64,000 bases of DNA from Mesotaenium endlicherianum (lineage: Eukaryota > Streptophyta > Zygnematophyceae > Zygnematales > Mesotaeniaceae). Each line of letters opens with the position of its first letter. Within the stretch, counting starts at the first letter, position 1. The notes under the pieces are model-generated. The model was not told the DNA's origin and did not search any database. It saw only the letters and a program-made list of their open reading frames with translations. Shown one piece after another: positions 12,816 through 23,916 of the stretch. The stretch spans positions 961,540-1,025,539 of the forward strand of contig WELA01004388.1 in assembly GCA_009602735.1 (NCBI GenBank), written 5' to 3'. Both the position numbers and the translations under genes were made by a program.

Positions 12816-13856
12816 CTATGAGAGGGAGATGCTGGCAGGCCTCTGGCTATCTCCCGAGCAGCCCTCCTGTCTGCCCTGTCCGACTGGGTCTCCTTGCCTG
12901 GAGATGGGCTCTGTCCTTGGGCAGTCCCCAGCCAAGTGATATCCTCCTCTTGAGCGAGTTGCGGCGGGGCCCACCCCGTCTTCTCCCTTACAAGGGGATG
13001 TGGCAGGTGTCAGGATCACGGCGGGGCTAGTGTCCTCCTCCTCGCCTCCCTCCTCGTCTTCCTCCGACTGCGCCTCCTCGCCGTCCCCGGGTTCCTCTGA
13101 GACTTCTGGGGTCTCCTCTGTCCGCTGCTCCAGCTCTTCCCGAGAAAAAGAATATCCTACTGACCTTCCCCTTTTGGGTGCTGGTGGGGGCTGCTGAGTC
13201 CGGACCGCATAGAGGTCCTTTTCCCCCTGCTTACTTGCCCATTTGGCATAAGCGTGCTTCCCTTTGGAGAATGACTCTCGGGCCCTGCTTCTGTCCCCCT
13301 GCATCTCTTGGCTCATGCAGTCTCTGACTCCATCCAATCTTGGGTCCCAAGCCGCAATGTGAGGGGGCAATACTATGTTCCCCTTTAGGTCTGTCAGGAA
13401 ATCCTCATCCGTCGCCCTGTCATTCTGCTGGTCCCTCATGTTGATGGTCATCCACCGCCAATCAGTGGGCTTTTGGAAGAAGGCAGCGTCTGTCTTTTTG
13501 AGAGTACAAGGGTACCAGTGCCCTGCAAAGTCCAGCTGACTGGTTTCTCTGGCCAAGAATTCCCAGCTCCTCCTCTCCACCTCATTGTACATGACCTTGA
13601 ACCTGTTGTGGGGTGTTGAGTGCTTGAAGCTGTCCGCGTCCATGGGGATCATCCTGATGACCCTATCTGCCCCCCAGATACCAGGATTCGAGATAGCTCC
13701 TGCTTCGTTCACCTGGGCCATTGACTTGGCCTCTCCGATGGTATATCCTACCATCCTGACGTAACCGTGGTAGAGGAGGAGCCCTGTGCCGACCTCTATA
13801 TACTTGTCAAAGTTTTCGGATGTCTCCCCTTCCTTCTGGAGGATTTCCTTCTGCAA
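12816..13856 (-). CDS. B extra ORF 2, acidic protein of unknown function
   Basis: 346-codon sense ORF in the position where some Ty3 elements carry env. The N-terminal two thirds look globular (KYIEVGTGLLLYHGYVRMVG, RRSWEFLARETSQLDFAGHW, TDWRWMTINMRDQQND); the C-terminal third is low-complexity and acidic, with a Glu/Asp run. There is no signal peptide, no convincing membrane span and no furin-like site, so it does not look like an envelope protein. It continues collinearly from the coiled-coil ORF at 13872-14237, and the two may be one gene. A short further ORF (12560-12802) lies before the polypurine tract. I recognise no family. Confidence 0.65.
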   Translation of the reverse strand: MQKEILQKEGETSENFDKYIEVGTGLLLYHGYVRMVGYTIGEAKSMAQVNEAGAISNPGIWGADRVIRMIPMDADSFKHSTPHNRFKVMYNEVERRSWEFLARETSQLDFAGHWYPCTLKKTDAAFFQKPTDWRWMTINMRDQQNDRATDEDFLTDLKGNIVLPPHIAAWDPRLDGVRDCMSQEMQGDRSRARESFSKGKHAYAKWASKQGEKDLYAVRTQQPPPAPKRGRSVGYSFSREELEQRTEETPEVSEEPGDGEEAQSEEDEEGGEEEDTSPAVILTPATSPCKGEDGVGPAATRSRGGYHLAGDCPRTEPISRQGDPVGQGRQEGCSGDSQRPASISLS

Positions 13857-13871
13857 CTCACTGCGACTTCT

Positions 13872-14237
13872 CTAGGCATACTTGAAGGCCTCCTCCAGTA
13901 GATCAAAGCCCTTGCCCAGCACCGTGTAGCGGTAGCTGCTGATTCTCCTCTGTTCTTCTTCTTCAGCCTGCTGCTTCCGCTTCTCCTCAGCTTGCCTCTC
14001 CTCCTCTGCTTTCTTAGCCTCCTCTCCAGCTTTTCTGTCCATTTCTTCCTGCCTCAGTCTGGCTTGTTCCTCCTCCTCCTTCTTCTTCTGCGCCTCCAGC
14101 TGTTGTTGGAGTCGTTGTGATTCCCGAGCGGTGATGGAAGATGATTCGATGTCTCCACGGAATTGCAAGTATTCTGCATGTGCCTCTTCCGCCCTTCTCT
14201 TCCTCTTGAGTTCCGACTTTTGAGTCATCCTGCTCAA
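13872..14237 (-). CDS. B extra ORF 1, charged coiled-coil protein
   Basis: 121 codons starting MSRMTQKSELKRKRRAEE, then about 70 residues that are almost all Glu, Lys, Arg, Gln and Ala in heptad-like order (RLQQQLEAQKKKEEEEQARL), a strong coiled-coil prediction. The basic start could be a nuclear signal. It lies about 0.3 kb after the chromodomain end, on the coding strand of B, and directly before ORF 2. No retroviral accessory protein is recognised. Confidence 0.6.
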   Translation of the reverse strand: MSRMTQKSELKRKRRAEEAHAEYLQFRGDIESSSITARESQRLQQQLEAQKKKEEEEQARLRQEEMDRKAGEEAKKAEEERQAEEKRKQQAEEEEQRRISSYRYTVLGKGFDLLEEAFKYA

Positions 14238-14552
14238 TCATAAACACAATGCAGTCAGTGAAGTCATGATATTTTGCCGTTACTGAGTGCCCTTGATGAA
14301 GAGGGACGCGATTGGGAGAGTTCCTAGAGTGGAATACCTGGTGTGAGCGAATATAAGGAAAAATTGAGTTGGAGAGCAAGTGAGTGTGAGCGCAGGTTGA
14401 GTGGGTAATATGGTGATCAGAGACTACCACTCCCTCCAACTTAAATTTAAAGGTGGGCTGCCTGTCACAACTGTCACTAACTGTCACATCTCCCTCCAAC
14501 TTATATGGAGACAGGACCTCCTGTCACCTTCCCGTGTCAACTGAAATGACTG
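14238..14552 (-). other. Spacer between pol and extra ORFs of B
   Basis: 315 bp with repeated CTCCCTCCAACTT blocks (14430-14442, 14491-14502) that resemble the element's own polypurine tract when read on -. They could be internal second-strand priming sites; otherwise nothing is seen. Confidence 0.45.
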
Positions 14553-17437
14553 TTAGGGAGGTGCCCCAGCCGCCCGAAGGTGGAACCGTTTCAACGCCCC
14601 TTTGGCATTGGTCAGGTGGTCTTTAAATTCCCAAGTGTCCCTAGAGGCATCGTAACCCTTCCATCGGATGAGGTACTTCATGACATATTTAGACGATCGA
14701 CGGACCGAGCGAGCGTTTAAACTCTCATCGACCTCATATTCCTCAGGGTCGCCGTCCCGGACAGCGGGGACCGGTCCCGGTTGGACAGGTAACCGACCTG
14801 TGAACATTGTATCACCTTTGATGTATGGTTCCAGGAAGGAGGCATTAAAGACCGGTTGACCCTTGTAGTCAGCTGACATGTTCAGTTTGTAAGCATTCTG
14901 ACCAACACGACGGACCACCGAATATGGACCGACCCAGACAGGGCCAAGCTTTTTCTTGACCACACCAGGGAGGTACAGGTGCTGAGAATGCAGTTTGACT
15001 AAATCCCCCTTGGAAAATGTCAGTTCCCGACGGTGTTGATTAGCGTATTTTTGCTGGTTTTCTTGGGCCTTGTGCAAGTTTCGTTGGACTTCTGACAGGG
15101 TGTCAGCAAACTCCTGAGTTAACTGGAGGGAGACCGGGTTGTCAATCCCTTCAGGGTGAGTTAAAGATTCCCCTAGCACATCTAGAGGAGACTTAGGGAC
15201 TCTACCCAGGCTGAGTTCAAAAGGAGTCTTGCCCGTTGACGCGTGCACCGCACTGTTGACCGCAAATTGAATTTGAGGCAACAAATCATCCCAATTATCT
15301 TGTTTTTGGTTAATATATGCTCTTAGCACCTCCTGCAGAACTCGGTTAGTTCTTTCAGTCTGCCCATCAGTCTGAGGGTGGTTTGCTGTGCTGAGCAGCT
15401 GTTTGACTCCCATTAACCCCATTAAAGCTCTCCAGAACTTAGAGGTGAATTTTGAGTATCTGTCTGAGATGATATTAGAAGGGAGCCCATGTTGGCATAC
15501 TACATGGTTGTAAAACTGTCTCGCTGTTTCGAGTGCAGTCACTTTGACAGTTGTGGGGATAAAAATGACCATTTTTGTCAGTTTATCCACGACTACCAGT
15601 ATTGAATCATGCCCGTTGGCAGTTCTTGGTAGTGAGACCACCCAGTCCATGGATATAGTTTCCCAGCGTCCCGCTGGGATGGGTAGCGGTTGCAAGAGAC
15701 CTCCGGGTGGTGTGTGCCGAGACTTATTTCTCTGACACTGGTCACAGGACTTGACATATTTCAAGACCTCCCGGGGTAACCCCTCCCAATGATAATGTTT
15801 TGCCAGTTTGCCAACAGTTTTGGCCTGCCCCAAATGTCCACCCAGGAGACTGTCATGAGCTTGACTCAGTAAGAGAGACCTTATTTCCAAGTTATTAGGA
15901 ATGACCAGCTTCAGCCTGCCTGAAGTGGTTTCAGTCACCCAGACCCCTCCCTTGAGCTTATACCCGAGTGCAGTAGCACGACACACACCAGTAGTGGGGC
16001 TGGGCTCAAATGTTGGGTCAGAAAGGTAGGCTTTCCTAAGTTGTTCAAGGAAGGACTTTTTCACCTTTAGTGAAGTGAGTGCACACAGGACTTTATCTAC
16101 AGCATGCTGACTAAAGTTCCTTTCTTGCAAGTCAGGTCTTCTAGAGAGTGCATCAGCAGGATTCAACTTCCCTGGTTTGTAGTCGATCTGGACTTGGAAC
16201 TGCTCCAGCATCTGGCTCCAGCGGTTCTCCCTCCTCGACAGCTTGGACTTCTTCTGAAAGTGGGTCAGAGCTAGATGATCTGTAATCACCTTAAAAGCTT
16301 TACCATGTAAGTATGCTCTCCACTGTTTGAGTACATGAATGATAGCTAGCAGCTCTTTATCATGCACTGAGTAATTAATCTCCGCTGGATTAAATTTCAT
16401 AGACTCATACAACACAGGATGCCACTCCTGCCGTACCTTACCATCCTTTGTGGTTTTGTCAGCAGGCTGCAACAAAATAGCGCCCATGGCAAAGTCAGAG
16501 GCATCAGTCACCACCTGCACCGGTTTGCTGGGGTCTACACGGCGAGCACTGGGGTAGAACAAAGGGCATCTTTAAGGGTCTGGAAGGCAGCCTGCTGCTC
16601 TTCCCCCCACATATACCCGATGTCTTTCTTAGTAAGGTCAGTCAGTTTACTGGCCTTTGTGGAATAATTCTCAATAAATCTCCTATAGTAGTTAGCCAAC
16701 CCGAGGAAGGATCTAACTTCAGAGACAGACTGTGGTACTGGCCAGTCCCTTATGGTCTGGACTTTCTTAGGATCCACACTGATGCCCTCTTTACTGACAA
16801 CGTGGCCTAAGAATTCAATACTTTCCTTAAAGAAATCACACTTGCTCATTTTAGCATACGAGTGATTTTTCCGCAGAGTATCCAGGACTTTCTGTAAGTG
16901 TTCAGTGTGCTGAGCTTCATCTTTAGAGAAAACTAAAATATCATCCAGGAAAACTTGCACAAACTGATCCAAATAAGGTCTGAAAATGTCATTCATAGCA
17001 CCCGTGAAGGTAGCAGGAGCATGAGTCAGTCCAAATGGCATCACGTTGAACTCATAGTGTCCATAACGTGTACGGAAGGCAGTCTTGTGTTCATCCCCCT
17101 CAGCAATTCTGATTTGATGATAACCACTTTTGAGATCTATCTTACTGAACACCTTAGCACCAGACAGGGTATCAAGCAAGTCCTTGATTCTGGGTAAAGC
17201 ATACTTGTGCTTTATTGTAATTTTGTTCAGGGCTCTGTAATCCACACACATCCGCATACTGCCATCCTTTTTCTTAACAAATAGGATGGGTGCGCCGTAA
17301 GGTGATTTAGTGGGAGAAATGTAACCATTTTCCTCAAGCTCTGCAATCTGTGTTTTCAACTCCTCGCTCTCCACATAAGACAAGCCATAAGTGCGTTGCC
17401 AGGGTGGCTGANGGCTGACTCCCAAGTAATAGATCAA
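14553..17437 (-). CDS. B pol: RT, RNase H, integrase, chromodomain
   Basis: Reverse transcriptase carries [18 protein letters not shown], the [12 protein letters not shown] block, [12 protein letters not shown] and the active-site [10 protein letters not shown]. RNase H follows with [14 protein letters not shown] and [17 protein letters not shown]. Integrase has the zinc motif ([17 protein letters not shown]...CDQC) and the DDE core ([36 protein letters not shown]). The last 60 residues form a chromodomain ([20 protein letters not shown]), which places B among the chromoviruses that target marked chromatin. The reading frame is mostly open; RT overlaps the end of the protease segment. Confidence 0.93.
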
Positions 17438-18275
17438 TCCTATGATCTACTTCCCTCTTAGGGGGTAGTCCTGGAGGCATTTTGAACACATCAGTGTACT
17501 GAGCAACAATGTTTGCAGCAGTAGGGTGCTCCGGAGGGCTTACCTTTTTCTCAACCACTTCTTCAGGTTGAGGAGGTACCTCTCTTAGCAGCAGACAGAA
17601 CATTCTGTCTTCCTTCTGGTTCCAGCTTTTGACGAACTCCATTGCATTCAGCAACTTGCATCCTTCTGGAAGCCTCTTCTTTTCCTTCATTTGCCATCCA
17701 CACAGGACAAGAGGAAGAGCACTGGTGGGTGCCAAGTCAGTCTGCCCATCACTGGCTCCTCTCACTTTAACTGTACCTCTGCTCCAACACACTTCAGCTT
17801 GATGTCTATTAAGCCAGGACCTGCCTAGCACGAGATCATAAAAGCCAGTGTTGAGTACCTCAAATGTAAGCGTTTCAGTTAGAACTGCAATGCCAGAACC
17901 TAACTGGACCTCAATAGGCTTGGTTATAACTCCTCCCGGGATACTTGAGGCATCTCCAAGGAATATTTTTCTATTCCCTTGGGTGACAGTAGGCAGCCTT
18001 AGCCGCTTAACTAAGTCCTTGTGAATAAAAGTATGTGACGCCCCTCCGTCAACAAATGCCCTCACCTTCCTACCTGCAATCATGCAATGCAGTAGGATAG
18101 GGGGGACTGTCTTTTCCTGACTTTCGCATTGTTCTCCTGACGTAGCAAAGAAATGTTGGACATCAGGTGGAACAAGAGCATCCAGAGTGTGCACTCTCTG
18201 GACGTCTATATTACTGATGGTCTCCTTTATCTGTTTGTCAGGCATGCATAGTGAATCCAGTTCAGCAGGACCCAT
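17334..18275 (-). CDS. B aspartic protease and linker to RT
   Basis: Retropepsin-like domain with [17 protein letters not shown] as the active-site region, followed by [10 protein letters not shown], the usual second conserved block. The C-terminal part ends in the typical [17 protein letters not shown] lead-in to Ty3 RT. It lies between gag and RT on the same strand. Confidence 0.85.
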   Translation of the reverse strand: MGPAELDSLCMPDKQIKETISNIDVQRVHTLDALVPPDVQHFFATSGEQCESQEKTVPPILLHCMIAGRKVRAFVDGGASHTFIHKDLVKRLRLPTVTQGNRKIFLGDASSIPGGVITKPIEVQLGSGIAVLTETLTFEVLNTGFYDLVLGRSWLNRHQAEVCWSRGTVKVRGASDGQTDLAPTSALPLVLCGWQMKEKKRLPEGCKLLNAMEFVKSWNQKEDRMFCLLLREVPPQPEEVVEKKVSPPEHPTAANIVAQYTDVFKMPPGLPPKREVDHRIDLLLGSQXSATLATHLWLVLCGERGVENTDCRA

Positions 18276-18343
18276 AATACCTGCTACGAGGGCAGCTAGT
18301 GACGACTCACTATCTCTAGCATCCTCACAGTCAGTAGACTGGA

Positions 18344-19822
18344 TTACTGACTGTTGCTGTCTTTTAAAGGCTGGTCTTTTCTCTCGACCTTAGGCAGGTG
18401 CTTGACCGGACACTGTTCTCTGTAGTGGCCTTTCTGCTGACAATGGTAGCAAGTAGATTTTGCTGAGGCTGGTCTCGGCTTAGTCCTACCACCACCCCTT
18501 CCATAGCCACCTCGAGAGGGACCACCTCTACCTCTAGACTGAATAGCATTGTACTCATACTCATATTCATCACCCTGATTATCCTCAGCCTGGTCTCCTT
18601 CAACTGCATTGTAGGAACCGTGGGGCTTTTTGACAATCTTAGACACCAAAGCGTTACTCTGGCGCTTGTGATTGAACTGCTGCTGATCCCAGGCGTCAGC
18701 ATCCTGGATCAAGTCAGCCAGTTTCTCATACTTTTTCTCAGCAAAATGACCAGAGACCTCGGATTTCAAGCCATACCTGAAGTATGCTATCCTATACCGT
18801 TCTGGCAAATCAGGCTGCTTCATCATGTTCTCTTGGAACTTTTGAGCAAACTCAGCAACTGAAGTGGTCTGCTTCAGTGTCAGGGAGATCATCGCATAGA
18901 TAGCTTTCTCCTGCTGGTTGATGACATCAAACTTCTCATGCAACTTCTCGACAAACTCTACCCACGTAGGGTCACCGAGTTGCCGAGCCTTACGCTCTTC
19001 CTTCCAGTAAAGCCACCAGTCTGCGGCACTGCCTTTCAGTAGCGCACCGGTGTGCCTGACCTTCTCGTAATCTTGCAGTTCTGGGTAGTTCTCCAGCCAC
19101 TGCTCAACATCCGCGAGAAACTTGATCAGGTAATATTTTCTGTTTCCCTCAGGATCATAGTCCTGGGGAGGTTTCGGCTTGGGCTTACTAGGCCCTCGGC
19201 CACCACCACTAGTGGTGTGAGACCCCAGTTGGTCTCTGTCCCGGAGTAGGGACATTATGATTCTTTTGTCCTCCTGCTGGGACTGATACATGGTCGCCAT
19301 TTGCGACTGCATCTGAACGAACAATGCTCCCAAGTCTACATTTTGGGGTGGTAGATTAGCAAATGCAGCAGCAGCATTGGCATCTACTCGCTGAGTAGTG
19401 TCCTCAACAATCCCTCTTGCTCCTGCAGCAGCAATTCCTGCCGCATTCAGCCGGTCACGTATTTGACCTAGGGGTACATTGAGTTGTACGGCAGGAGGTG
19501 GGTTCAGAACATTGGCCCTTGATGCCATAAGTTCTTCAACAGTGCGCTCGTCAGCTGGCTGTCCTTCCCTCCTTTGTATATCTTCAGCGGCCTTTGCTAC
19601 TTGTTCAGCTTCTAGTCTGGCTATCTCCTCCTCAGCTTGCTGAGCTGCGACTGAGGCAATAGCAGCTGCCTCATCTGCAGCCTCCCTAGCTGCAGTATCC
19701 GCTACTGCTTCCGAATAGGTACGGTTTCCCGCTACATGGCTTTCCGCCTGGTTTTCGACATTCTCGTTATCCTGGTTCTCCATGTCTCGGGAGTTGCTAG
19801 TTTGAGACCTTGTCCTTACCAT
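18344..19822 (-). CDS. B gag, intact open frame with CCHC knuckle
   Basis: 492 codons, the best preserved gag in the window. The N-terminal 150 residues are Ala/Glu-rich and helical; the capsid region (ALLKGSAADWWLYWKEERKA through the VAEFAQKFQENMMKQPDL block) matches the Ty3 retrotransposon gag domain; an RGG-like stretch (GRGGPSRGGYGRGGGR) precedes one zinc knuckle, CYHCQQKGHYREQC. The start lies 20 bp from the primer site, as expected for a first ORF. Confidence 0.92.
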   Translation of the reverse strand: MVRTRSQTSNSRDMENQDNENVENQAESHVAGNRTYSEAVADTAAREAADEAAAIASVAAQQAEEEIARLEAEQVAKAAEDIQRREGQPADERTVEELMASRANVLNPPPAVQLNVPLGQIRDRLNAAGIAAAGARGIVEDTTQRVDANAAAAFANLPPQNVDLGALFVQMQSQMATMYQSQQEDKRIIMSLLRDRDQLGSHTTSGGGRGPSKPKPKPPQDYDPEGNRKYYLIKFLADVEQWLENYPELQDYEKVRHTGALLKGSAADWWLYWKEERKARQLGDPTWVEFVEKLHEKFDVINQQEKAIYAMISLTLKQTTSVAEFAQKFQENMMKQPDLPERYRIAYFRYGLKSEVSGHFAEKKYEKLADLIQDADAWDQQQFNHKRQSNALVSKIVKKPHGSYNAVEGDQAEDNQGDEYEYEYNAIQSRGRGGPSRGGYGRGGGRTKPRPASAKSTCYHCQQKGHYREQCPVKHLPKVERKDQPLKDSNSQ

Positions 19823-19841
19823 ACAAAGAAGACTGTGATAA

Positions 19842-19856
19842 CTGCTCCGATACCAC
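19842..19856 (-). other. B primer-binding site (initiator Met tRNA)
   Basis: Reads GTGGTATCGGAGCAG on -, directly after the 5' LTR; TGGTATCRGAGC complements the 3' end of plant initiator-Met tRNA. Confidence 0.88.
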
Positions 19857-20577
19857 TGAAATGAATCGACTTACCAAATAGGCGATTAACAATTAATAAA
19901 GATCTTTATATCAGCAAGTAATCTTTATGGTATTTTCCGTTAACTGGTTAAACGGCAAAGGACAACACACTAGCAGTGAATAATACTCGTAAGTCAAATG
20001 CGAGTAAACTAGCATCAATAATGCAAATCAGTAAACTCATACATAAGCAAGGTTAGAAGACAGTGCGTATCAATGGCTTCTCGCCTTGGATTCAGATCTC
20101 TCTCAGTAAGCTGTACAAGAGAGTTGGCCTCGTTTCCGAATGCCGAACTCGAGAGCAATGCCTAGCATATGTACATGGAATGAGTTTACTGTTCAACGGT
20201 CAGTGCGATGGCACCGCCTACCCGGGAGTTAACCACGTTGGTAGGACCTCGGTTAACCAAATCCACCGCCATCTCCCATCATCCCGAATCGCCATCCATC
20301 ATAGGGATGTCATCTGGCCATTCATCTAGCATACCACACTTAGATGCATATCGAAGCAGTTCGCTGCTACCGAGTACGGAAGTCAGCTGGCTGTCAAAGA
20401 ATGTGTCAGCAAGCTGACTTAAGGTGACTTCAGCCTGCTACTTCCGGCCAAGTCATTAAACTGATATTAAGTATAAAGCCCAGCAGACGGATTGTTAACG
20501 AGAGTTCAGCAGGCTGAACTTATTTAACTATATTATTTAAATGAATATTATATTAACGAGTATACTGATTCATTACA
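19857..20577 (-). repeat. B 5' LTR
   Basis: Pair of 11755-12474, flanked on the outer side by the AAAGG target duplication. Confidence 0.93.
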
Positions 20578-20582
20578 AAAGG

Positions 20583-21129
20583 CAAAAATCTACAAACCCA
20601 GAATAGTGGCTGACAAATTTATGTTGTGCTTGGCAAGGAAACAGATCGTGACGTCAGGCCACACCTGTCCGCGAAGCACGGGATAGACTGGGATATTGAC
20701 GAGGCGATTGAAATAGCACGCAATGTCGAAGAAGGTAAAGTGTGGTATAAGGAGGCTTCCAGGACGCTTATGGCTCCTGAGAGGAGGGAGGAATCCTCTC
20801 CGCCTAAGGCCAACAGCTCTGATTTTCAGTTTAAGAAGAAGAGCGGGTCTTTCAATAAGTTTGCTAAGCACGCCAACACTGCTGAAACAGCAGAGGGCTG
20901 TTGGAATTGCGGGAAATCAGGACATCAGAAGAAAGATTGTCCGTACCCGGATGCTAAGCAACTATCTGCTAGCAAGGCGCAGATATGCGCACATTGCAGC
21001 AAGAAGGGACACTCAGAAGATGAGTGCTGGTCTAAAGACCCAAATCTAAAGCCGCCATGGGCAAATGCTGCCACGAAAGAGGCAAAGGAGGAGAAAAAGA
21101 AAGAAAAGGGTGGCTTCAGTAACCGCTAG
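20583..21129 (+). pseudogene. E1 gag, C-terminal part with two zinc knuckles
   Basis: Continuation of E1 gag to the right of element B. It contains CWNCGKSGHQKKDC and CAHCSKKGHSEDEC, two tandem CCHC knuckles, then a Lys/Glu-rich tail. It belongs to the same element as 10695-11749. Confidence 0.85.
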
Positions 21130-21478
21130 GGTAACCAGAAGTATAACGCTATGAGTGCAGAAATCGTTGAGTTGAAAGCTCAATTTGCGAAACTAAATGC
21201 GCCTAATGTCTACTATGATGCAGATGTTGCAGAAAAGACCATCTGCAAAGGCGAGAAACTGATGCCTGAAAAGACTGTGGGTGCAACGGCTGCCGAGCAA
21301 TCAGACCACGACCGTCTTGTGCTAAGGAATGCTAGGAAGCTTTTTAAACTTTTCGGATCACTCTGGATGAAAACGAGATCTCGCAGCTGCGACAAGCAAG
21401 GCCTGGAACACGTAAGACATTTAGTGATTCGCTGGAAAAGCTGAAGGCCCTGGTGGAACACCGCATCAGCATGCTCCT

Positions 21479-22183
21479 TTGCTTTCTCTCGCTGACTTGC
21501 ATATCACCTACCCGTCTATGGTTGAAGAAGCTAGACATCAGCTGGATATAGCTGAGGAGGGTGCAAACAGCGCCTCATTGCCTACCAATTTCAGCACCGT
21601 GAGAGTGCAGAATAGGGATGGTGCACTAATATTCAACAACTGGGCAATCCCCAACATTCTGTTGGATACAGGCGCACAGTCAGTCATTCTGGGAAAGCGA
21701 GCTGTGAAAGCTCTAGGATTAACAGCAAGGGACCTGAAAAAGAGTCCTTTTCAGTTGAGAATTGCCTCAGGGCAAGTCTCAAAGTCTTGTGGGATTACCC
21801 GCAAGCGTGTGGAAATCACAGTAAATTCAGGGAAACCTGAAGAGGCGTCACTACTCATGGAGTGCACAGCAACGGAGGCAGAGAAGTATGATGTTCTCTT
21901 GGGAACAGAAGCGCTGATTCCCTTGGGTATGGTCATTGATCTGCGAAAGCGGAGGGTGACGTACCAGTCAACAGATAAGCAGCCGCCAGGAGAAATTCCT
22001 GTGAAGATGGTTTGCACGGGAGAAGCAAACTACAAGCTGCTAGATTGCTGCGGTAACGACAGGTACCCAAAATCCTACGTCAACATCATGAAGCGCGAAG
22101 AGGAAAGCTATACGAGCATCAACATGCCAACACGCTTGGTATGGCAACCTCTTGATTATGGAGCAAATGGGAACTATGAGTAA
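21479..22183 (+). pseudogene. E1 aspartic protease region
   Basis: Retropepsin active-site motif NILLDTGAQSVILGKRAV, followed by the KYDVLLGTEALIPLG block. A linker ending in LVWQPLDYGANGNYE leads toward the methyltransferase. The preceding 21151-21440 region is helical linker without a known domain. Confidence 0.8.
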
Positions 22184-22309
22184 CAGGGACCGCGGCTCGT
22201 AAGAGCTGCTGCCAGTACCCTACCCCGTTACTTCTGCTGCAAATTTGATGCCTGGAGTCGAGCCGCTGCCGCAAGGCATTGTCAAAATGGAAGACCCTTT
22301 TCGTAAAAA

Positions 22310-23880
22310 GGGAGTAGTGGTGTTGGAATTGTTCGCCGGACTTGGGTCTGGGACCACAGCATTGCTCTAGCGAGGGATACTGGTGGCCAAAGTCCTATAT
22401 GGGGACAATGATAACCACGCTTTTCTAGCATTCAGAGAAGTCATGAGTCAGATGCTGCAAATGCATCACTATAAGGGGTTGGTGCCCGCATACACCAATA
22501 TTGAGCGCATCGCTGGAGGCAACATATTTGATGTGAAGCCTGAAGACCTGTATGGTTACAGGCTTGACTGGATCTTTGTTGTATTTCCTTGTCAACCGTT
22601 TTCTCAAGCTGGGAACAGGAGAGGATTGAGTGATCCACGAGCACAACACTGGGGATGGATGGTGAAAATCATCAGCATGCTGCGGGAACGTCAGCACTAT
22701 CACTCACCAGTGTTTGTGATGGAGAACGTGCATCCAGGAATGGATTACAAGCAGATGAAGTCGGGAGAGCCATGGCTGATTTTTGACTCCACCTTGGGTG
22801 TAGTGAAGCAGATAGATAAAGTACTTAGTGAAATAGAATACTTTATTCAAGACAAGGCTCTTTGAACACAAGTGGTAGCTTCTTGAAAGAGAGATGGCTT
22901 CTTGAAAGTTAATATATTTCTGGATTTTGGCAAGTACAAGAGTGATTCTGGAATGTCTTTCTATGTTCTAGCTCTTGTTTATATACTTGCTACATAAGTA
23001 ATTTCTAGGAAAGTGTATGTTGATGTGTTGGCACCCAACACATCCCAAAACTTGCCACCTCTTTCTAGAATAATGTACACATGTCCTTTTGACCTAAAAA
23101 TGGCACATTTGACTTTTGCCACATGGAGTTCTTCTAGGTCTTTCCTCTAACTTCGAAAATGCCTTGGAAGGTTCAAAGGACATGAACCAAGTTACTAGAG
23201 TACCTATTCACACTTGACTCCACACAATACTACTCCAAATATATTTGAAAACATTAAAATATATGCAAACTAATATATTATAACTCAAATCACTACATTG
23301 GGTCATCATGTGCTAATCAACGACGCCAAGCACGGAGGATTATCCCATTAGGGGGCCAGAATATTTTGGACCAACGGCATGTCTATTGAGGTCCTAAGAG
23401 AGATGGAGGACCTTACACGACGTTTACCGACGGCATTGACAGTGGAAGAGGCGCTAGCGGAACGTACCAGGCCAGTGACCAGGAGGGATTCCTATCCACA
23501 GTGCGTCATTAATGAACCAGTTCAGCCAAGGGTGGTATTGCCTACCTTCACAACGTATCCAGGATCCCGACCCTTTATAGGAGGTGGACCAGGTACGGTC
23601 AAAGACATGCATGAAAGAGATGCCGTTTGGAGTTAGCCTACTGCAGTGGAGAAGGGAAACTGCCTTGGAATACCCGACACCATAGCTCGGCAAATAGTCG
23701 GTGCAAGGGTCAGATGAAGCTGCGAAGATTTTCGGCAACATGATTGGACAGCATTCTATGACTAGGCTGGTGGAGACAATCATGACGTGGCAGCAGTTGA
23801 CCTTCACCGACAGGCCTATGCCGAGGCCAAGACCAGTGACAATTGGGGTCTATGTGGTGCCAACATCTGATCAGAGGGCT
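22310..23880 (+). pseudogene. E1 cytosine-5 DNA methyltransferase domain
   Basis: Class-I C5 methyltransferase motifs in order: motif I VVLELFAGLGSGT (SAM binding), motif IV VVFPCQPFSQAG with the catalytic Pro-Cys, an RRGLSDPR block, motif VI FVMENVHPG, then after a nested solo LTR a FWTNG block and a C-terminal part with LPTFTTYPGSRPFIGGGPG. The enzyme would transfer a methyl group from SAM to cytosine C5. It lies between protease and RT, inside the element's polyprotein region. The copy is broken in several places. Cellular DNMTs lack gag and pol neighbours, so this is an element-borne gene. Confidence 0.85.
22799..23297. mobile_element. Solo LTR inside the E1 DNMT region
   Basis: 499 bp with 7-bp terminal inverted repeats TGTAGTG...CACTACA and an exact 5-bp target duplication TTGGG at 22794-22798 and 23298-23302. 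No internal coding part is present, so it arose by LTR-LTR recombination. Contains TGTTGGCACCCAACA, an internal palindrome. Family and orientation are unknown. Confidence 0.88.
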
Positions 23881-23916
23881 ATCAGGGCGGCACATTAGCA
23901 ACCGAAAGAATACAGT

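Larger units (their letters stand above)
11755..20577 (-). mobile_element. B: Ty3/gypsy chromovirus with extra 3' ORFs, nearly whole
   Basis: 8.8-kb minus-strand element inserted in E1 gag. Target duplication AAAGG at 11750-11754 and 20578-20582; LTRs of 720 and 721 bp, both TGAAATGAATC...GATTCATTACA on the + strand. The minus-strand order is LTR, initiator-Met primer site, gag, protease, RT, RNase H, integrase, chromodomain, two or three extra ORFs, polypurine tract, LTR. The LTRs differ at only about a dozen or two sites by eye, so it is clearly younger than E1. It looks close to whole with few breaks; one base (17412) is undetermined in the assembly. Confidence 0.93.

Noticed and set aside
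12816-13856. Envelope gene of an errantivirus-like element
   Set aside because: No signal peptide, membrane span, cleavage site or Cys pattern; the protein looks soluble and acidic.
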